Shown: in pieces, positions 6,849-14,747 of the stretch
Numbering within the stretch: the first letter of the stretch is position 1
Layout of the letters: every line of letters begins with the position of its first letter
Assembly (NCBI GenBank): GCA_034211115.1
Contig: JAXHTH010000048.1
Location: 1 to 22,776, forward strand
Length of the DNA: 22,776 nt
DNA from: JAXHTH01 sp034211115
GTDB taxonomy: Bacteria > Planctomycetota > Phycisphaerae > Phycisphaerales > SM1A02
Direction of reading: 5' to 3'
Program-made: the position numbers and the translations under genes
Notes under the pieces: generated by a model
What the model was told of the DNA's origin: nothing
The model's database searches: none
Seen by the model: only the letters and a program-made list of their open reading frames with translations

Positions 6849-7895
6849 ATGAAGATCGCCCTCGTGACGGACGCGTGGTTCCCGCAGGTCAACGGCGTGG
6901 TGCGCACCTGGAGCCAGGTGGGTGATGAGCTGGAGGCGATGGGGCACGAGATGTTCGTCATCCGCCCCGAGCAGTTCAAGACCTTCCCCTGCCCCCGCTA
7001 TCCCGACATCCGACTGAGCTGGTTTCCCAGGCGCAAGGTGGCGCGGATGCTGGACGAGGCGAAACCGGACATCATCCACATCCCCACCGAGGGCCCCCTG
7101 GGGCTTGTCGGACGTGCCTACTGCCTCAAGCGCAAGCTGCCTTTCACCACCTCCTACCACACGCAGTACGCCCAGTACGTGAAGAAGTACCTCGGTATCC
7201 CGCAGCCGATCACCTACCGCATGCTGCGCTGGTTTCACGGCGCGGCCGACCGGATCCTCGTGCCCACGCCGACGATCGTCCGCGAGCTGGAGGAGAGGGG
7301 CTTCCGCAATCTCGTGGTCTGGACGCGGGGCGTGGACACGGAATTGTTCAGGCCGTACGGCAAGGATCTGTACCGCGACCTGCAACGACCGGTCTTTTCT
7401 TACATCGGCCGCGTCTCGATCGAGAAGAACCTGGATGCGTTCCTCTCGGCCGATCTGCCGGGGTCGAAGGTGATTGTCGGCGACGGGCCGGCCCTGCCTT
7501 CGTTGCGCAAACGGTATCCGGATGCGGTATTCGTCGGCTTCAAGCACGGGGAGGAACTGGCGCGCCATTTCGCCGCCGCGGATGTCTTCGTGTTCCCCAG
7601 CCTGACGGACACGTTCGGCGTGGTGCTTCTGGAATCGATGGCGTGCGGGGTGCCGGTGGCCGCCTATCCCGTCGCGGGGCCGATCGACGTGGTCGAGAAC
7701 GGAACGGTGGGCGTGCTGGATGAAGATCTTGCGAAGGCCGCGCTGGCCGCCCTGGACCTCGATCCGGATCGCTGCCGGGCGTATGCCAGCGAATTCTCCT
7801 GGCGGCGCGTCGCGGAGATCTTCCTCGAATCATCCACCCCGGCCGAGCCGGCGGCTCAGGCCACGGGGGCGGGCGGGGGATCGGGCGTCGGGTAG
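6849..7895 (+). CDS. GT4-family glycosyltransferase (MgtA-like, probable mannosyl/hexosyl transferase)
   Basis: The product (348 aa) is a two-domain GT-B retaining glycosyltransferase with no membrane span. The N-terminal domain opens IALVTDAWFPQVNGVVRT, the glycine-rich acceptor-side loop of the family. The C-terminal domain has FSYIGRVSIEKN and SLTDTFGVVLLESMACGVPV, the nucleotide-sugar region in which the usual EX7E reads D-X7-E, a pattern I associate with GDP-mannose-dependent alpha-mannosyltransferases and relatives. A glycolipid or cell-envelope acceptor is likely, but donor and acceptor are inferred. GGAGG at 6831-6835 lies 13 bases before the ATG. The last 13 codons, Ala- and Gly-rich, overlap the end of the convergent LpxH-like gene. 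Such transferases often neighbour LpxH-like phosphoesterases. Confidence 0.85.
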   Translation: MKIALVTDAWFPQVNGVVRTWSQVGDELEAMGHEMFVIRPEQFKTFPCPRYPDIRLSWFPRRKVARMLDEAKPDIIHIPTEGPLGLVGRAYCLKRKLPFTTSYHTQYAQYVKKYLGIPQPITYRMLRWFHGAADRILVPTPTIVRELEERGFRNLVVWTRGVDTELFRPYGKDLYRDLQRPVFSYIGRVSIEKNLDAFLSADLPGSKVIVGDGPALPSLRKRYPDAVFVGFKHGEELARHFAAADVFVFPSLTDTFGVVLLESMACGVPVAAYPVAGPIDVVENGTVGVLDEDLAKAALAALDLDPDRCRAYASEFSWRRVAEIFLESSTPAEPAAQATGAGGGSGVG

Positions 7896-8686
7896 AGGGC
7901 TTCCATCGCCTGGTCGGCGGCGGTGTCGTCTTCCTCGAAGTCACGCAGGAACTCGTGGGCGTTGATGAGCTCCATCTCCCCGTTGCCGTACTCGACCAGT
8001 GCCGTGCAGTTCTCGATCCAGTCGCCACAGTTGTAATAGCGGACGTCGGCGGCCTCGTCGATCTCCGGCTTGTGGATGTGGCCGCAGACGACGCCGTCGA
8101 ACTCGCGGGTGCGCGCCTCGCGGGTCAGCGATTCCTCGAACCGGCTCACGTACATGCAGGCGGACTTGACCTTCAGCTTGAGATACTGTGAGAGCGACCG
8201 ATACGGCCGGCCGCGCCAGCGGCGCCAGCGGTTGTAGAATCGGTTGATGACGATGAGCCGGTCGTAGGCGGCGGCGCCGACGAAGGAGAGCAGCCGCTGG
8301 CGGGTGACCACGAGATCGAACTCGTCGCCGTGCGTGACGAGCAGCTTCCGGCCGTCGGCGGTCTCGTGCACGGCCTCGCGCCGGATGAGGATCCCGCCGA
8401 ACTCGAGCCCAACGTACTGGCGGAGCGCCTCGTCGTGATTCCCGGGTATGTAGATGATCTTCGCGCCGCGCTTGGCAAGCTGGAGAGTTCGGCGAAGGAC
8501 GGCGTTGTGCTGCCACGGCCAGTACACCTTGCTCTTCAGCCGCCAGAAATCGATGATGTCGCCCACGAAGTAGAGCGTATCGCAGTTGATCCGCTTGAGA
8601 AAGTGGGAGAGCTGGGCGGCCTGCGCGCCGCGGCTGCCCAGATGGGTGTCGCTGATCCAGACGGTTCGATATTTAACTCGCTGCAT
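7856..8686 (-). CDS. LpxH-like metallophosphoesterase (UDP-2,3-diacylglucosamine diphosphatase family)
   Basis: The product (276 aa) has every motif of the calcineurin-like dimetal phosphoesterases: SDTHLG (Asp13, His15), GDIIDFW (Asp43), GNHDE (Asn83, His84), THGDEFD and GHIHKP. The two-metal site would be Mn-type. The closest family I recognise is the LpxH/YbbF type, which cleaves UDP-2,3-diacylglucosamine to lipid X in lipid A synthesis; this longer, insert-bearing subgroup may have another substrate. The middle holds a very basic Arg/Trp-rich segment (RWRRWRGRPYR) that could touch membrane. The ATG at 8686 puts the first motif at residue 12; the open frame to 8833 adds an unconvincing extension. 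No Shine-Dalgarno sequence is visible. It is last in a minus-strand run and converges with the GT4 gene. Confidence 0.82.
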   Translation of the reverse strand: MQRVKYRTVWISDTHLGSRGAQAAQLSHFLKRINCDTLYFVGDIIDFWRLKSKVYWPWQHNAVLRRTLQLAKRGAKIIYIPGNHDEALRQYVGLEFGGILIRREAVHETADGRKLLVTHGDEFDLVVTRQRLLSFVGAAAYDRLIVINRFYNRWRRWRGRPYRSLSQYLKLKVKSACMYVSRFEESLTREARTREFDGVVCGHIHKPEIDEAADVRYYNCGDWIENCTALVEYGNGEMELINAHEFLRDFEEDDTAADQAMEALYPTPDPPPAPVA

Positions 8687-8839
8687 GACGTGGCTGCCGG
8701 GGGCATGGCGCCCGAAGGAAAGTGATCGAAACCACCGCTTAACTTCGGCCCCGCACGAAAAGCCGGCGCGAAGACTGTATGGTCGTTGTGTTAGGTTTTC
8801 CGGCCCTCTCCGGAGTCCGTGCTCCTGGCACACGAGCGG

Positions 8840-8855
8840 CGCCCGACCCGGGGCG
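8840..8855 (-). terminator. GC-rich hairpin after the secreted-protein gene (weak terminator candidate)
   Basis: CGCCC at 8840-8844 pairs with GGGCG at 8851-8855 around a six-base loop, 23 bases past the stop at 8879. It has no T-tract. The rest of 8687-8878 shows no gene and no clear promoter for the LpxH-like gene. Confidence 0.2.
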
Positions 8856-8878
8856 TCACGAGATCGACGAGGGTAGGC

Positions 8879-10588
8879 TCAACGATCGCCCGAGTCGAGC
8901 CCACCGCCCTCGGCATGTTCGGCCGTGACCGGCTGCGTGATGTCGAACCCGGGGATCTTCGGCAGCCCGGCAACCTGCCCCGGCGTGAGCAGGCCGTACA
9001 ACGTCCGCAGCGTGCGCACATCCAACTGCTGCCGTCGCCGGAAGTCGTCGGCGATCGTGTCGCGGGCCGTGGGAGCGTCGTCCGCACCAGCCGCCTCGGC
9101 GGAATCGGCGATGGCCTGCTCGATCGCTTCGCGCACGTGTTTCGGCTGCTGGGACCGGATGGTCCGGGCAATGCGATCATTGATCCGCCCGAGCTGCTGA
9201 TCGTAGTCGATCTTCATCGCCTCGACGGCGGCGCGCAGATCCGCGCCCAGCTCATCAAACTGCATCACCTGTTCGAAGACCTCCTCGCCGAGCGTGCGGC
9301 GATACACGGTCGGATACGAGACCTCCAGCGCGGCGCGTCGGAAGCGGGCGGCCTGCGGTTCGCTCAGCTCCCCGGCGATGAGGTCGCGGTACTGTTCGTT
9401 GAGCGCGCGAACCGCGATCCGCGCTCGGATCGCTCGATCGGTGAGCATCAGCGCCCGGTCGCCGTCGCCCTCGTAAAGGGCGAGATCGACCTCGGCGTCG
9501 ATGTCCTCCAGCAGGTCGTTGCGCCGCGTCAGCGCCGCGTGAAGCTGCAGCTCGTACGACTCCAGCAGGGGCGCGATCCGCTCGAGGGTCGTCTCACCCG
9601 TCTCGACCTTCTCGAGGACGGCGAGCAGATCCGTGCGCTCGCCGTCGAAGCGTCCCAGCGGCAGCGTCTTGATGCGAAGGAGGGTTCGCTCGAACGCGGG
9701 CCAGAGCGTCATCTGCTCCTCCGCGAGCATTGTCTGCACGCTGGTCATGAGCCGGGCGCGCAGCGCGTCCCTGGCGTCGAGGAACGCCTTGATCCTCGCG
9801 CGCAGTTCGGTCAGATCGCGCCATTTCTCTCGAAGGCGTGCGGCGGGATCCGGCCCGGCCATGCCCCCGCCCTCGGCCCTGCGGGCGGCGAGGTCCGCCT
9901 TCACGTGCTCGGTGATCCGCGGCACGATCCGATCGGCCGCCTCCTGGAGCCTGGCGCGAAGCTCCTCGGTGAGCGCATCATCCTCGCTTTCAAACGACAG
10001 GGACACGTCGAGGCTCGGTTCGGGAGGACCGGCTTCCATCGGCGCGCTTTCCGCGGCCCCGGGGCCGGGCATGCGAAGGCCGATCCTGATGTTCGGGCTG
10101 AAGGGCAGATCGTCCAGCGACGTGGCCTCGAAGCCGGCCTTGCGCAGTTCATCGAGGATGATCGCGTCGATCGCGTCCCGCTCGCTCTCAGGTCCGGGCG
10201 GCGGGGCTTCGCCCGACGGCTGATCCGCCCGCTTCCGCGGGGGCGGAGCCGGCCTGGCTGCGTCCTCAGCCGCGCGCTCCGGATGCTTCGTCTCGATCAG
10301 CTCCCTCAACGCCTCCAGGTACTCCTCCAGCAGACGTTTCACCACCGCGCGCTGGGCGTCGCTCAGCTTTAGCTCCCGCGCGAAGATGCGCGCGTCGGAG
10401 GGCCTGAGATCCGGCTCGAGGACGAGATCGAGGTCCGGCTCCGCATAGTGCAGCACGTGTCGCGCCTGGTCGTCGCCGATGATCATCGTGCCGCGTTCAC
10501 CGGATTGGGCGGAGCCGATGTCGGCGAAGAGCATCGGCGTCGTGAGAAGAACGAGCACGCCGGTGATCTTGAATGATGGGTGCATCAT
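8879..10588 (-). CDS. Secreted helical protein of unknown function with LTxxQ-like motifs
   Basis: I do not recognise this 569-residue protein. It starts with a signal peptide (MMHPSFKITGVLVLLTTPML, then cleavage near Ala22 or Ala27) and is otherwise almost wholly helical and charged, rich in Arg, Glu, Ala and Leu. LSDAQ at 75-79, LSEPQ at 408-412 and LTPGQ at 534-538 resemble the LTxxQ motif of Spy/CpxP-type periplasmic proteins. Residues about 105-165 are Pro- and Glu-rich. A periplasmic chaperone or sensor role is possible but only suggested by the motif. The start is firm: AGGAGG lies five bases before the first of two adjacent ATGs. It follows the M3 peptidase gene by 175 bases. Confidence 0.7.
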   Translation of the reverse strand: MMHPSFKITGVLVLLTTPMLFADIGSAQSGERGTMIIGDDQARHVLHYAEPDLDLVLEPDLRPSDARIFARELKLSDAQRAVVKRLLEEYLEALRELIETKHPERAAEDAARPAPPPRKRADQPSGEAPPPGPESERDAIDAIILDELRKAGFEATSLDDLPFSPNIRIGLRMPGPGAAESAPMEAGPPEPSLDVSLSFESEDDALTEELRARLQEAADRIVPRITEHVKADLAARRAEGGGMAGPDPAARLREKWRDLTELRARIKAFLDARDALRARLMTSVQTMLAEEQMTLWPAFERTLLRIKTLPLGRFDGERTDLLAVLEKVETGETTLERIAPLLESYELQLHAALTRRNDLLEDIDAEVDLALYEGDGDRALMLTDRAIRARIAVRALNEQYRDLIAGELSEPQAARFRRAALEVSYPTVYRRTLGEEVFEQVMQFDELGADLRAAVEAMKIDYDQQLGRINDRIARTIRSQQPKHVREAIEQAIADSAEAAGADDAPTARDTIADDFRRRQQLDVRTLRTLYGLLTPGQVAGLPKIPGFDITQPVTAEHAEGGGLDSGDR

Positions 10589-10763
10589 GATCGCCTCCTG
10601 AGGTCGGACGGGGCCGCGATGCGATCGCCGCACGACCTGACTGACGCACGGCGCAGGACCGCCTGGAGGGCAGATGCGCCGCCGGCTCGAATCTGACAGG
10701 CCAATCCCCGATCGCGGAGGCGGGCCCGCGCGGCGATCGTGGCCCGGGCGGCGGAAGGGCGAC

Positions 10764-12467
10764 CTACAGCGGCAGCGCCCGGAGCTCCGATCCGACCTCG
10801 TCCATCAGTCGCTTCATTGTCTCGGGCCCGAAATCAAACTCCAGGTCCGCGGCGGCGAAGAGGTCCGGCAACGGCCTGGACCCGCCCAGCGACAGGGCGG
10901 TGCGGTAGTTGGCGATCGCGCTTCGCTCATCCTTCTTCGATTGCAGCCAGAGCTGCAGCGCCCCGAGCATGGCGATGCCGTACTCGATGTAATAGAACGG
11001 CACTTCGAAGAGGTGAAGCTGCCGCTGCCACGCGACCGGCCGGTACTGCTCCAGCCCGTCCCAGCTCGCGGCCGGCCCGAAGCGCTCATCCAGCGCCAGC
11101 CACTGCGCGGCCCGATCGTCGGGCGTGTGATCCGGATGCGTGTACAGCCAGTGCTGGAAGGCGTCGATGGTGGCGATCCACGGCAGCAGGCGCAACACAT
11201 CCTCGAGGTGCGTGCGCTTCGCCCGCGCCGCTTCCGCCTCGTCGTAGAACTCGTCGAGGTACGGCTGACCGAAGAACTCCATGCTCATCGACGCCACCTC
11301 CGCGAACTCGATCGGCGGATGGCGGTAGCGCAGCAGCGGCTCGTCGCGGGTGAGCATCGAATGAAACGCGTGACCGGACTCGTGGATCATCGTCTCCAGG
11401 TCGCCCTGCATGCCCGCGGCGTTCATGAAGATGAACTGCGTGCGGCTTCGGTCCCGGCTCTCCTGGTATCCGCCCGGCGCCTTGCCCTTGCGCGATTCGA
11501 GGTCGAGGCTGCTACCGTCCCGGAGGTTGTCGAACATCGCGCCCAGCGAGGGGTCCATGCGATGGAAGATCCCCGAGCACTTCTCGACCATCTCCTCGGC
11601 CTTCTCGAACGGGCGGAGCGGATCGCGCCCGCGAACATCGACGGCGAGATCCCACGGCCGCAGCGGATCGACGCCCAGCGCCTCGGCCCGCTGACGATTG
11701 AGCTCGCGATACAGCGGCACGCAGACCTGCTCGGCCGCCCGGTGGAACGCCTCGCAGTGGGCCGGCGTGTAATCGAAGCGATGCTTCGCCTTGAACATGT
11801 AGTCGCGATAGTTGTCGAACCCGGCGTTGCGCGCGATCTTGTGCCGCAACGCGATCATCTCATCGAAGATCGAGCTGATCGCTTCGTGATCCTGATAGCG
11901 GCGGTCGGCGACGAGCCGCCAGGCCTCCTCCCGGACCGCGCGATCTGTTTCCTCCAGGTGCCGGGCCATCATCGGCAAAGTCTTTTCTTCGCCCCGGAAG
12001 GTGACGGTCATCGCCCCGCAGAGTTCCGAGTATTTCTGGCCGAGCTTGGTGTCCTCGGTCTGGAGCGGGACGTTCTCATCGCGGAAGATCTCGACATCGG
12101 CGGTGAGGTTGCGGAGCAGGACGCCGTAGCGCTCCTGATCGAGGTCGCCGCGGTGCGGGCTGTTGACGATCTTCTTGTCCAGCTCGAAGCCGATCTTCTT
12201 CAGCTTCGGTTCGATCTGTTCGACGAAGTCCAGATACGCCTTCCGCGCCTGCTCGTCGTCAGTATGGCAGGTCATTTCGATGTAGAGATTCGCATGCGCC
12301 TCGCGCGCCGCCGCATCGAGCTCGCTGCGATCGAGCAGAAGCTGTTCGAGGCAGCCGGCGCAGTTCAGGTCACGGTCGAGCAGCGCCTGGTAGAGCGGCT
12401 GAAGGTTCTCCCATTTGCCGGTGTCGAGGTCGGCGGGTACGAAGTCGGTCGCGGGAATGCTGGTCAT
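10764..12467 (-). CDS. M3-family oligoendopeptidase (PepF/thimet-like metallopeptidase)
   Basis: The product (567 aa) is a zinc oligopeptidase that would degrade short peptides in the cytoplasm; it has no signal peptide. The zinc site reads MIHESGHAFHS, with His362, Glu363 and His366, and the third ligand is probably Glu390 in EFAEVASMSMEFF. The N-terminal half is the helical cap domain, and further M3 blocks appear as GGYQ (332-335) and FYYIEYGIAMLGALQLW near the C-terminus. Length matches the oligoendopeptidase F group (about 560-600). The ATG at 12467 fits family N-termini; the open frame to 12866 runs antiparallel through lspA in another frame and is not credible. It begins 20 bases after lspA with no strong ribosome site, so it probably shares the lspA transcript. 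Confidence 0.9.
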   Translation of the reverse strand: MTSIPATDFVPADLDTGKWENLQPLYQALLDRDLNCAGCLEQLLLDRSELDAAAREAHANLYIEMTCHTDDEQARKAYLDFVEQIEPKLKKIGFELDKKIVNSPHRGDLDQERYGVLLRNLTADVEIFRDENVPLQTEDTKLGQKYSELCGAMTVTFRGEEKTLPMMARHLEETDRAVREEAWRLVADRRYQDHEAISSIFDEMIALRHKIARNAGFDNYRDYMFKAKHRFDYTPAHCEAFHRAAEQVCVPLYRELNRQRAEALGVDPLRPWDLAVDVRGRDPLRPFEKAEEMVEKCSGIFHRMDPSLGAMFDNLRDGSSLDLESRKGKAPGGYQESRDRSRTQFIFMNAAGMQGDLETMIHESGHAFHSMLTRDEPLLRYRHPPIEFAEVASMSMEFFGQPYLDEFYDEAEAARAKRTHLEDVLRLLPWIATIDAFQHWLYTHPDHTPDDRAAQWLALDERFGPAASWDGLEQYRPVAWQRQLHLFEVPFYYIEYGIAMLGALQLWLQSKKDERSAIANYRTALSLGGSRPLPDLFAAADLEFDFGPETMKRLMDEVGSELRALPL

Positions 12468-12487
12468 GAGCTGGTTTCTCGTTCGGA

Positions 12488-13156
12488 TCAACGGGACGGA
12501 GTGCCTTCGCCGGTGTGGCGCTCGGTGCCCCTCGCCCCGGCATGCGCGCGGCGATCGGCGCGGTACATGATGATCATCAGGATCACGAGCCCGACGACGA
12601 GACAGACGTCGGCGATGTTGAAAATCCACGGATACAGCCCCTCGCTTCCGTCCGGCCAGCGCCAGCCGAAGGGCAGCTTCACCCCCGGGAAGAGCAGCAG
12701 CATGTCCCGGACGACGCCGTGGACCAGCCGGTCGTAGAGGTTGCCCAGCGCCCCGGCGAGGATCGCGGCGAGCGTGAGATGCAGCAGCCATGATCGCCGA
12801 TCGCTGCGGGCAAAGACAGCCGCGATCACCCCGCAGGCGATGATGCTGAAGACGATGAAGATCCACCGCCCGCCCCGGCCCAGGCCAAAGACGGCGCCTT
12901 CGTTGGCGGTCAGGTGCAGCGCCAGCACCCTCGGGATGAGGATGACCGCCTCGTGGCGGGGCAGCGGGGCGAGTTGACCGTCCGGATCGCGCAGCATCGT
13001 CACCGGCTCGCCGGCCACGTGCTCAAACGCCAGCGGCTTGGTCACCAGGTCCGCCGCGAGCAGGATCACCGCCACGATCAGAAACCGCGCCACCGCCGGG
13101 GCATGCCGCCAGGCGCGTGGTGTGATCGTCTTGTCGCGGGCGTTCGGCTTGGTCAT
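12488..13156 (-). CDS. lspA: Prolipoprotein signal peptidase (signal peptidase II)
   Basis: LspA is the inner-membrane aspartic peptidase that cuts prolipoproteins before the lipidated Cys. Four hydrophobic segments are visible. Conserved blocks are DLVTK at 36-40, LTANEGAVFGLG at 82-93, AGALGNLYDRLVHGVVRD at 134-151 and FNIADV at 179-184; the catalytic pair should be Asp151 and Asp183. At 222 residues it is longer than the usual ~160-170: extra residues sit in the first periplasmic loop (about 48-72), between the last two motifs (about 156-174), and in a basic C-terminal tail. The ATG at 13156 has no Shine-Dalgarno sequence; a TATCAT lies 12 bases upstream. It follows ispE by 39 bases. Two lipoproteins encoded in this window are plausible substrates. 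Confidence 0.93.
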   Translation of the reverse strand: MTKPNARDKTITPRAWRHAPAVARFLIVAVILLAADLVTKPLAFEHVAGEPVTMLRDPDGQLAPLPRHEAVILIPRVLALHLTANEGAVFGLGRGGRWIFIVFSIIACGVIAAVFARSDRRSWLLHLTLAAILAGALGNLYDRLVHGVVRDMLLLFPGVKLPFGWRWPDGSEGLYPWIFNIADVCLVVGLVILMIIMYRADRRAHAGARGTERHTGEGTPSR

Positions 13157-13168
13157 GGCGGAATGCAG

Positions 13169-13174
13169 ATGATA
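13169..13174 (-). promoter_or_regulatory. Candidate -10 element of lspA
   Basis: On the minus strand TATCAT lies twelve bases before the lspA ATG, inside the 39-base gap after ispE. Transcription from it would leave a leader of only about five or six bases, too short for a Shine-Dalgarno sequence, and none is seen. Read-through from ispE is the alternative. Confidence 0.3.
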
Positions 13175-13195
13175 CGACCCCCGCCGGAGGCGAAC

Positions 13196-14116
13196 CTACC
13201 GCGTCAGCCCCGCGGCCTGCTCCGAGCGGCTGGGCGTGGTGCGAACCGCCACCGCGGGGAAGCCGCAGGCCTTCTCCACCGCCTCGGCGAGGAATCCCGC
13301 GTGCAGCGGATCGTCGCAGACGACGAAGAGGCAGGAGCCGGATCCGGAGACGTGGGCCGGCCGCTCGGCGATCTCGCTGAGCCGGGCCAGATCTTCTTCC
13401 AGTCGCGGCGCGGCGCGGACCGCCGCCGGGGCCAGATCGTTGAACAGCCCGTCCGGCGGGGGCGCCTCGGGCATCCCCGCGGTGAGGGCGCGAACCGCAT
13501 CCCCTCGCCACGGCCCGGGCGTGAGCTCGTCGAAGAGGCTGTAGATCTGCGCCGTGGAGCACTCGGCCTCGGGGAAGGCGAGGACGGCGTGCAGGTCCGG
13601 CGTCCGATCATGGTGCGCCAGCCGATCGCCGAACCCCTCGACGATCGCGCTGCCGCCCTGCACGAGGAACGGCACGTCAGACCCGATCGAAGCGGCGATC
13701 TTCGCCAGCTCATCGGTCTCAAGCCCCAACTCGAACAGCACGTTGACGGCGTGGAGCATCGCCGCCGCGTCCGACGATCCGCCTCCCAGGCCGCCGCCGA
13801 CTGGGATCCGCTTCTCGAGCTTCATCTGCACCGGCAGCCGGCGATGGACGCGATCCTCCAGAGCAAGGTGGGCTCGCACGGCGAGGTCCGTCCGGATCGA
13901 CCAGTCGATGTCGCTCCGCCGCCTCGCGTCCTTGTGCCAGAGGACGGCGTAGCGCGAGAAACGATCGGGCAGCAGCCGCGTCACCTCCAGCTCGTCGCAG
14001 AGGTCGACGGTGATCATCCACGAGCAGATGGGGTGCAGGCCGCTCGTCTCGCGCGCACCCACGGCGAGGGCGAGATTGAGCTTGGCGGGGGCCTGGGCGG
14101 TGATCTTGTCCGGCAT
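13196..14116 (-). CDS. ispE: 4-diphosphocytidyl-2-C-methyl-D-erythritol kinase
   Basis: IspE phosphorylates CDP-methylerythritol with ATP in the MEP route to isoprenoids, in the cytoplasm. The product (306 aa) is a GHMP kinase: AKLNLALAVG at 11-20 with Lys12, the ATP loop IPVGGGLGGGSSDAA at 104-118, IGSDVPFLVQGG around 146-157 with Asp148 as predicted catalytic base, and a C-terminal SGSGSCLFVV. The ATG at 14116 starts six residues before the conserved AxAKLNL strand, as in homologues; upstream frame to 14254 is discarded. There is no Shine-Dalgarno sequence, but TATCCT lies exactly six bases before the ATG. lspA follows after 39 bases, and the PilZ gene diverges across 209 bases. Confidence 0.93.
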   Translation of the reverse strand: MPDKITAQAPAKLNLALAVGARETSGLHPICSWMITVDLCDELEVTRLLPDRFSRYAVLWHKDARRRSDIDWSIRTDLAVRAHLALEDRVHRRLPVQMKLEKRIPVGGGLGGGSSDAAAMLHAVNVLFELGLETDELAKIAASIGSDVPFLVQGGSAIVEGFGDRLAHHDRTPDLHAVLAFPEAECSTAQIYSLFDELTPGPWRGDAVRALTAGMPEAPPPDGLFNDLAPAAVRAAPRLEEDLARLSEIAERPAHVSGSGSCLFVVCDDPLHAGFLAEAVEKACGFPAVAVRTTPSRSEQAAGLTR

Positions 14117-14122
14117 CGGTGA

Positions 14123-14128
14123 AGGATA
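14123..14128 (-). promoter_or_regulatory. Candidate -10 element for leaderless ispE
   Basis: On the minus strand the layout is TATCCT, six bases (TCACCG), then ATG, the same spacing as at pyrE and the GH57 gene. No -35 is evident. Confidence 0.45.
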
Positions 14129-14225
14129 TCCGCCTCGCCTCCACCGAGCCTGCCGGCGGCGGCGGGCCGGACGGCTTCCGCGGGCCGCCGTCTGAGCCCA
14201 GCGGCCCGCTCTCGTTGGCCCATTT

Positions 14226-14267
14226 CCGGGGGCCGGCGTTCTCGGACTTCTCACAAGTCGCCCCCGG
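14226..14267. promoter_or_regulatory. Nested inverted repeat in the ispE/PilZ divergent gap
   Basis: CCGGGGGC at 14226-14233 is matched by GCCCCCGG at 14260-14267, a perfect eight-base pair of arms. Inside lies a second perfect repeat, GACTT at 14245-14249 and AAGTC at 14255-14259, around a five-base loop. As RNA this would be a two-part stem with an 11-base bulge on one side. It ends 58 bases before the PilZ-protein ATG. It could be an operator or a leader RNA element. No T-tract follows. Confidence 0.4.
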
Positions 14268-14325
14268 ATCCCGCCGATACGACGTACACGGTGGCGCCCG
14301 GCCGCACCGACGCAAGGGAGGCGTG

Positions 14326-14670
14326 ATGATCGAGATCGACTTCGACCGCCGGCAGAGCCCGCGGGTCGCCCTGCGCCGCCCGTGCAAGGTGTTCAACCCC
14401 CGCTCCGGCCGCTATGTGAGCGGCAGCACGTGCGATGTCTCCACCGGCGGGATGCTCATTCGCCTGGAGCGGCCGCTGAACGTCGAGATCGGCGATCGGC
14501 TCTACCTCGGCGTGGCCCAGAAGCGCCGGCAGGCGCTGCTCCGCTCGACCGAGATGATCGAGGCTGAGGTCGTGCGATCCCTGACCGGCGCGACCGGCGA
14601 AATGCTGCTGGGGATTCGCCTCACCCGGCCGGGGCAGAAGATCCTGCTCCCGTTCCGCCAGGCCGCCTGA
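14326..14670 (+). CDS. PilZ-domain protein (predicted c-di-GMP binding)
   Basis: The product (114 aa) is a stand-alone PilZ domain, a cytoplasmic receptor for the second messenger c-di-GMP that usually acts on motility, adhesion or polysaccharide export. Both ligand motifs are intact: RxxxR at 9-13 (RQSPR) and D-x-S-x-x-G at 37-42 (DVSTGG). The rest forms the expected beta-barrel strands, with LLGIRLT near the C-terminus. The ATG at 14326 is supported by GGGAGG at 14315-14320; the open frame back to 14119 is non-coding by comparison. No diguanylate cyclase or output partner lies nearby, so the target is unknown. The upstream gap holds a nested inverted repeat. Confidence 0.88.
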   Translation: MIEIDFDRRQSPRVALRRPCKVFNPRSGRYVSGSTCDVSTGGMLIRLERPLNVEIGDRLYLGVAQKRRQALLRSTEMIEAEVVRSLTGATGEMLLGIRLTRPGQKILLPFRQAA

Positions 14671-14747
14671 GCCGGGCCATACCTGCACATCCTGTTTCAC
14701 GCCAATCACCCGAGGCTGCCTCGCGCGGCCCGGCGACGCTGCGCGCA

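Noticed and set aside
10674..12737. 687-codon open frame on the plus strand opposite the M3 peptidase gene
   Set aside because: The opposite strand has an intact HExxH peptidase of normal length; this frame has no recognisable feature.
14226..14325. c-di-GMP riboswitch (GEMM) in the PilZ leader
   Set aside because: The structure is a simple nested hairpin and lacks the conserved two-helix core and unpaired motifs of GEMM-I or GEMM-II that I know.
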